Positions 15,770 through 17,838 of a stretch of 17,838 nucleotides of DNA are shown piece after piece. The first letter of the stretch is position 1. Each line of letters opens with the position of its first letter. The DNA lies in assembly GCA_900770345.1 (NCBI GenBank), contig CAAGKF010000171.1, positions 1 to 17,838 on the forward strand. The letters are read 5' to 3'. The notes under the pieces were generated by a model, which worked only from the letters and a program-made list of their open reading frames with translations, was not told the DNA's origin and made no database searches. A program made the position numbers and the translations under genes. This stretch comes from Lachnospiraceae bacterium. GTDB taxonomy: Bacteria; Bacillota; Clostridia; Lachnospirales; Lachnospiraceae.

Positions 15770-15809
15770 AAACGGTTCCGTTGTACGTGGAACGTATACG
15801 GAACCGTTT
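15770..15809 (-). terminator. Intercistronic hairpin between dctP and dctQ (attenuator or mRNA stabiliser)
   Basis: AAACGGTTCCGT (15770-15781) pairs perfectly with ACGGAACCGTTT (15798-15809), and inner TACGT/ACGTA arms extend the stem. Read leftwards it is followed by TTTTGC, only a short T-run, so it is more likely partial termination or 3'-end protection of dctP mRNA than full termination. Confidence 0.6.
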
Positions 15810-15826
15810 GACATTAGATGGAATTC

Positions 15827-16837
15827 CTAGTTGGCGTATTTCATGACTTCTTCATAGGTCGTTACATTCCATTTGCTCTTGAATTGTTCTTTATAGTAAT
15901 CTTCCAGAGCTTTACGGAAGGCGTTACGATCTACTTGTACAATCTGCACGCCTTTGGAAACGCATTGCTCTTTGTACTGTTCTCTGCTTTCAGCAGCCAA
16001 TTGATCAGCATATTTCAGGTCTTCCTTGGCACATTCTTCTAAGATTTTCTTCTGTTCAGGAGTCATCTTATCAAAGACCTTATTGTTGATGTACAGGCCA
16101 ACGAATTCATAAACATGATCAGTCTCCATGATGTAGGGTTGTACTTCATAGAGTTTCAATGTTGCCATCTGTTCATAGCCACCTTCGCAGGCTTCAGCAA
16201 CTTTCGTCTGAAGAGCCGTATATAATTCGGTCATGGCTACCGTAGTCGAGCTGACGCCCAGTTGACTCCAGGTATCAACGTATACTCTCATGCCAGGAAG
16301 ACGAAGCTTCAGACCTTTCAAATCATCCAGAGTCTTCAGAGGTCTGGTGCCGGCAAGTTCCCGGACATCCCGGTTGTGGAACCCTAATGTAGTGAAACCG
16401 TTCTTTTTATAAATGGCTTTCAGTTTATCACCAATACCGCTATTTAAGATGGCTTCCTGCTGTTTCAGGCTCTTCATCAGGAATGGTGCATCCAGGAAGG
16501 TATATTCAGGCGCATACAAATCCAACCCTTCTAACCCGGCCATGGTCATATCCAGATCACCACTGGCTACGGAAGAATAGTTATCTTTCGGATTTCCTAA
16601 TGTACCATCTGTGAATAAGTTGATCTCGATGGTCCCATTGGACTTCGTTTTTACATCATCCACGAATTTCTTCATTGCTTTGCCTGCAGGAGAATCTGCG
16701 GAATAAGCAGTAGCCAAATCCAGCTTGAATTTGCCATCTTCACCTTTGGATTTGCTGCTTTCAGAACCACAACCGGTCAATAATACGGCTGATAAGGTCA
16801 TCATACATACAGCCAGCGCAAGTTTTTTGAATCTCAT
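15827..16837 (-). CDS. dctP: TRAP transporter substrate-binding lipoprotein (DctP subunit)
   Basis: 336 residues. The signal peptide ends in the lipobox L-T-G-C with Cys23 as the modified residue, so the protein is surface- or periplasm-anchored. The DctP-family arginine that binds the ligand carboxylate is Arg179 in LKGLKLRLPG, preceded by the usual R-P-L-K-T-L-D-D-L segment. The segment that is normally GxxDGqEN reads KVAEACEGG here, so the second consensus ligand region is altered. GAGGAGGG lies about eight bases before the ATG. First gene of the dctP-dctQ-dctM-enolase-superfamily operon, transcribed from a promoter in the region shared with the divergent GntR gene. A carboxylate substrate is expected. 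Confidence 0.92.
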   Translation of the reverse strand: MRFKKLALAVCMMTLSAVLLTGCGSESSKSKGEDGKFKLDLATAYSADSPAGKAMKKFVDDVKTKSNGTIEINLFTDGTLGNPKDNYSSVASGDLDMTMAGLEGLDLYAPEYTFLDAPFLMKSLKQQEAILNSGIGDKLKAIYKKNGFTTLGFHNRDVRELAGTRPLKTLDDLKGLKLRLPGMRVYVDTWSQLGVSSTTVAMTELYTALQTKVAEACEGGYEQMATLKLYEVQPYIMETDHVYEFVGLYINNKVFDKMTPEQKKILEECAKEDLKYADQLAAESREQYKEQCVSKGVQIVQVDRNAFRKALEDYYKEQFKSKWNVTTYEEVMKYAN

Positions 16838-16899
16838 TGTCTATTCCCTCCTCGAATTCATATAAGATTCCAAAAATTCCGTCCAATCTTTCTACTTGC

Positions 16900-16928
16900 A
16901 TTTTATCATAGAAAATTTTTGCTTCCAA
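16900..16928 (-). promoter_or_regulatory. Promoter of the dctP operon
   Basis: On the minus strand TTGGAA (16923-16928), a 17-bp spacer and TAAAAT (16900-16905) form a moderate sigma-A-type promoter about 60 bases before the dctP start. Its -35 overlaps that of the divergent gntR promoter. Confidence 0.55.
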
Positions 16929-16947
16929 AGGATATATCCGGTATAAT
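16919..16947 (+). promoter_or_regulatory. Promoter of the GntR-family regulator
   Basis: TTGCTT (16919-16924), 17-bp spacer, perfect TATAAT (16942-16947). The expected start of transcription is just before the palindrome at 16961-16970. Confidence 0.6.
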
Positions 16948-16960
16948 TGAAATATACTTG

Positions 16961-16970
16961 TTGTATACAA
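16961..16970. promoter_or_regulatory. GntR/FCD-type operator palindrome TTGTATACAA
   Basis: A perfect 10-bp palindrome of the TNGTATACNA form known for many FCD-domain GntR repressors. It lies just downstream of the predicted gntR start point and about 33 bp upstream of the dctP -35, so it suits autoregulation and may affect the TRAP operon as well. Confidence 0.65.
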
Positions 16971-17004
16971 GGCAAGACATCTGATAAGGAGGATTTGTGA
17001 AATT

Positions 17005-17652
17005 ATGGCAAATTTGAGAGACAAAGCTTACTATGCGATTAAAAATAAAATCCTTCGTTGTCAGTATGAAAACAATGGATTTTTGAATGAAAATGCATTG
17101 ATGCAGGAATTGGAAGTAAGTCGGACGCCGATACGGGAGGCATTGACAAGATTGGAGCAGGAAGGCCTGGTCACTGTCTTACCTAAAAAAGGAGTCCTGG
17201 TCAAACCGTTGACCATCAGCGAAATCAACGAAAGTTTCGAGGCAAGGATGCTTCTGGAACCTTTTATTATAAAAAAAGATCTGAAGCATCTTGACTTGAG
17301 TGCATTACATCAAATCAAGGAGGAATCGACGAATTTGATTTCTTCAAAGCCCGACCCCGAACAGTTTGCACTCTTGGATGATCGATTCCATCGTTGCATT
17401 GCCAGTGGATGTTCCAACATGTACTTCCGTATGATGCTTAACCATATTTTTGATCAAAATATGCGAATCAGGGCTCTTTCTGGTAGTGATATATGGGAAC
17501 GCCATATTGAAGCAGCTCGGGAGCATATCAAAATCATTGATTATATCTTGAATAATAATTGCGATCGGGCAGGAGATGCCATGGCTTATCATCTGAAGGG
17601 ATCAAAAGAAATGGCATTGAACAGTTTGAGCCGCAAACCGATTGGGTATTGA
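17005..17652 (+). CDS. GntR-family transcriptional regulator, FadR subfamily (FCD domain)
   Basis: 215 residues. The winged helix-turn-helix spans about 5-70, with VSRTPIREALTRLEQEGLV as the typical GntR recognition stretch. The all-helical FCD domain spans about 75-205 and keeps the metal-site pattern D125-x-x-F-H129, His174 and His196, which usually holds a divalent ion and binds a carboxylate effector. GGAGG is 12 bases before the ATG, a rather long spacing. Divergent to the TRAP-enolase operon, with a matching palindrome between them, it is most likely the local repressor relieved by the transported acid or its product. The family is certain; target and effector are inferred. Confidence 0.9.
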   Translation: MANLRDKAYYAIKNKILRCQYENNGFLNENALMQELEVSRTPIREALTRLEQEGLVTVLPKKGVLVKPLTISEINESFEARMLLEPFIIKKDLKHLDLSALHQIKEESTNLISSKPDPEQFALLDDRFHRCIASGCSNMYFRMMLNHIFDQNMRIRALSGSDIWERHIEAAREHIKIIDYILNNNCDRAGDAMAYHLKGSKEMALNSLSRKPIGY

Positions 17653-17675
17653 GATTGTATATGATAGGTTATAAG

Positions 17676-17720
17676 AAAGCCTTTGAGAGACTCTGCAAAT
17701 GTCTTTCAAAGGCTTTTTAT
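17676..17720 (+). terminator. Terminator of the GntR regulator gene
   Basis: AAAGCCTTTGAGAGAC (17676-17691) pairs with GTCTTTCAAAGGCTTT (17701-17716) with one mismatch and a 9-nt loop, followed by TTATT. Confidence 0.85.
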
Positions 17721-17729
17721 TGTCGGGTT

Positions 17730-17838
17730 TGAAAACCCCGCGCTATGCGTGGGGTTCAGAAAAGCTTTTAGCTATACTAAAAAATCCTCCTTTAGTAAAA
17801 TGAAGATGGCTACCAACCACTTCATTTTGAAAGGAGGA
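17730..17838 (+). mobile_element. Left end of an IS200/IS605-like element, cut by the window edge
   Basis: A subterminal hairpin, AACCCCGCGC (17734-17743) with GCGTGGGGTT (17747-17756) and a 3-nt loop, is the kind of structure TnpA (Y1 transposase) recognises at IS200/IS605 ends. It is followed by a longer leader hairpin that ends in AAGGAGGA at the very edge of the window, where the transposase start would be expected within about ten bases. The transposase itself is not visible, so the family call rests on structure and resemblance. The exact outer boundary is unknown; it begins within about 15 bases of the gntR terminator. Confidence 0.6.
17785..17838 (+). promoter_or_regulatory. Leader hairpin sequestering a ribosome binding site
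   Basis: TCCTCCTTT (17785-17793) pairs with AAAGGAGGA (17830-17838), and AAAATGAAG (17797-17805) with CTTCATTTT (17820-17828), leaving a small internal loop and a 14-nt apical loop. The anti-Shine-Dalgarno arm would mask the AGGAGGA, matching the translational control described for IS200 tnpA. Confidence 0.65.

Overview
The window is bacterial and densely packed. Strong AGGAGG-type ribosome binding sites, lipoprotein solute-binding proteins, sigma-A-type promoters and amino-acid and organic-acid transport genes suggest an anaerobic fermenter of the Firmicutes, perhaps a Negativicute such as Acidaminococcus. That placement is an inference from gene content. No rRNA, tRNA or CRISPR array was seen.

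Layout. (1) 1-1000: the 3' part of an FAD-dependent amino-acid oxidase or dehydrogenase, closed by a hairpin. (2) 1003-2247: a dead IS256-family element with recognisable terminal inverted repeats; its transposase carries an in-frame stop and a frameshifting deletion. (3) 2300-3750: a monocistronic DAACS-family (GltP/DctA-like) Na+ symporter with unusual residues at two ligand sites. (4) 3780-8970: an ABC importer operon of lipoprotein binding protein, ATPase, fused double permease and a second ATPase, of the Fe3+/2-aminoethylphosphonate/polyamine type. The symporter and this operon share a promoter element: four GTAAA units repeated every 11 bp. (5) 8975-11945: D-serine dehydratase (dsdA) followed by a GntP-family permease of DsdX type, converging on (6) an XRE-cupin regulator at 11947-12501. 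(7) 12600-17720: a lower-GC block read leftwards as dctP-dctQ-dctM-enolase-superfamily enzyme, with a divergent GntR/FCD regulator at 17005. This looks like a self-contained sugar-acid uptake and dehydration locus. (8) 17730-17838: the left end of an IS200/IS605-like element, cut by the window edge, whose leader hairpin buries the ribosome binding site of the transposase expected just beyond.

How it fits together. The window is mostly uptake plus first catabolic step. An amino-acid oxidase lies near an amino-acid-type symporter. D-serine is probably imported by the DsdX-like permease and deaminated by DsdA to pyruvate and ammonia. An unidentified acid is imported by the TRAP system and acted on by the mandelate-racemase-family enzyme. 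In both transporter operons headed by a binding protein, a hairpin follows the binding-protein gene, as expected if that protein is made in excess over the membrane components.

No clearly new multi-gene system is evident. The most informative unexplained signals are the shared 11-bp-period operator, the two-ATPase importer, the altered ligand residues of the symporter, and the structured region upstream of dsdA.
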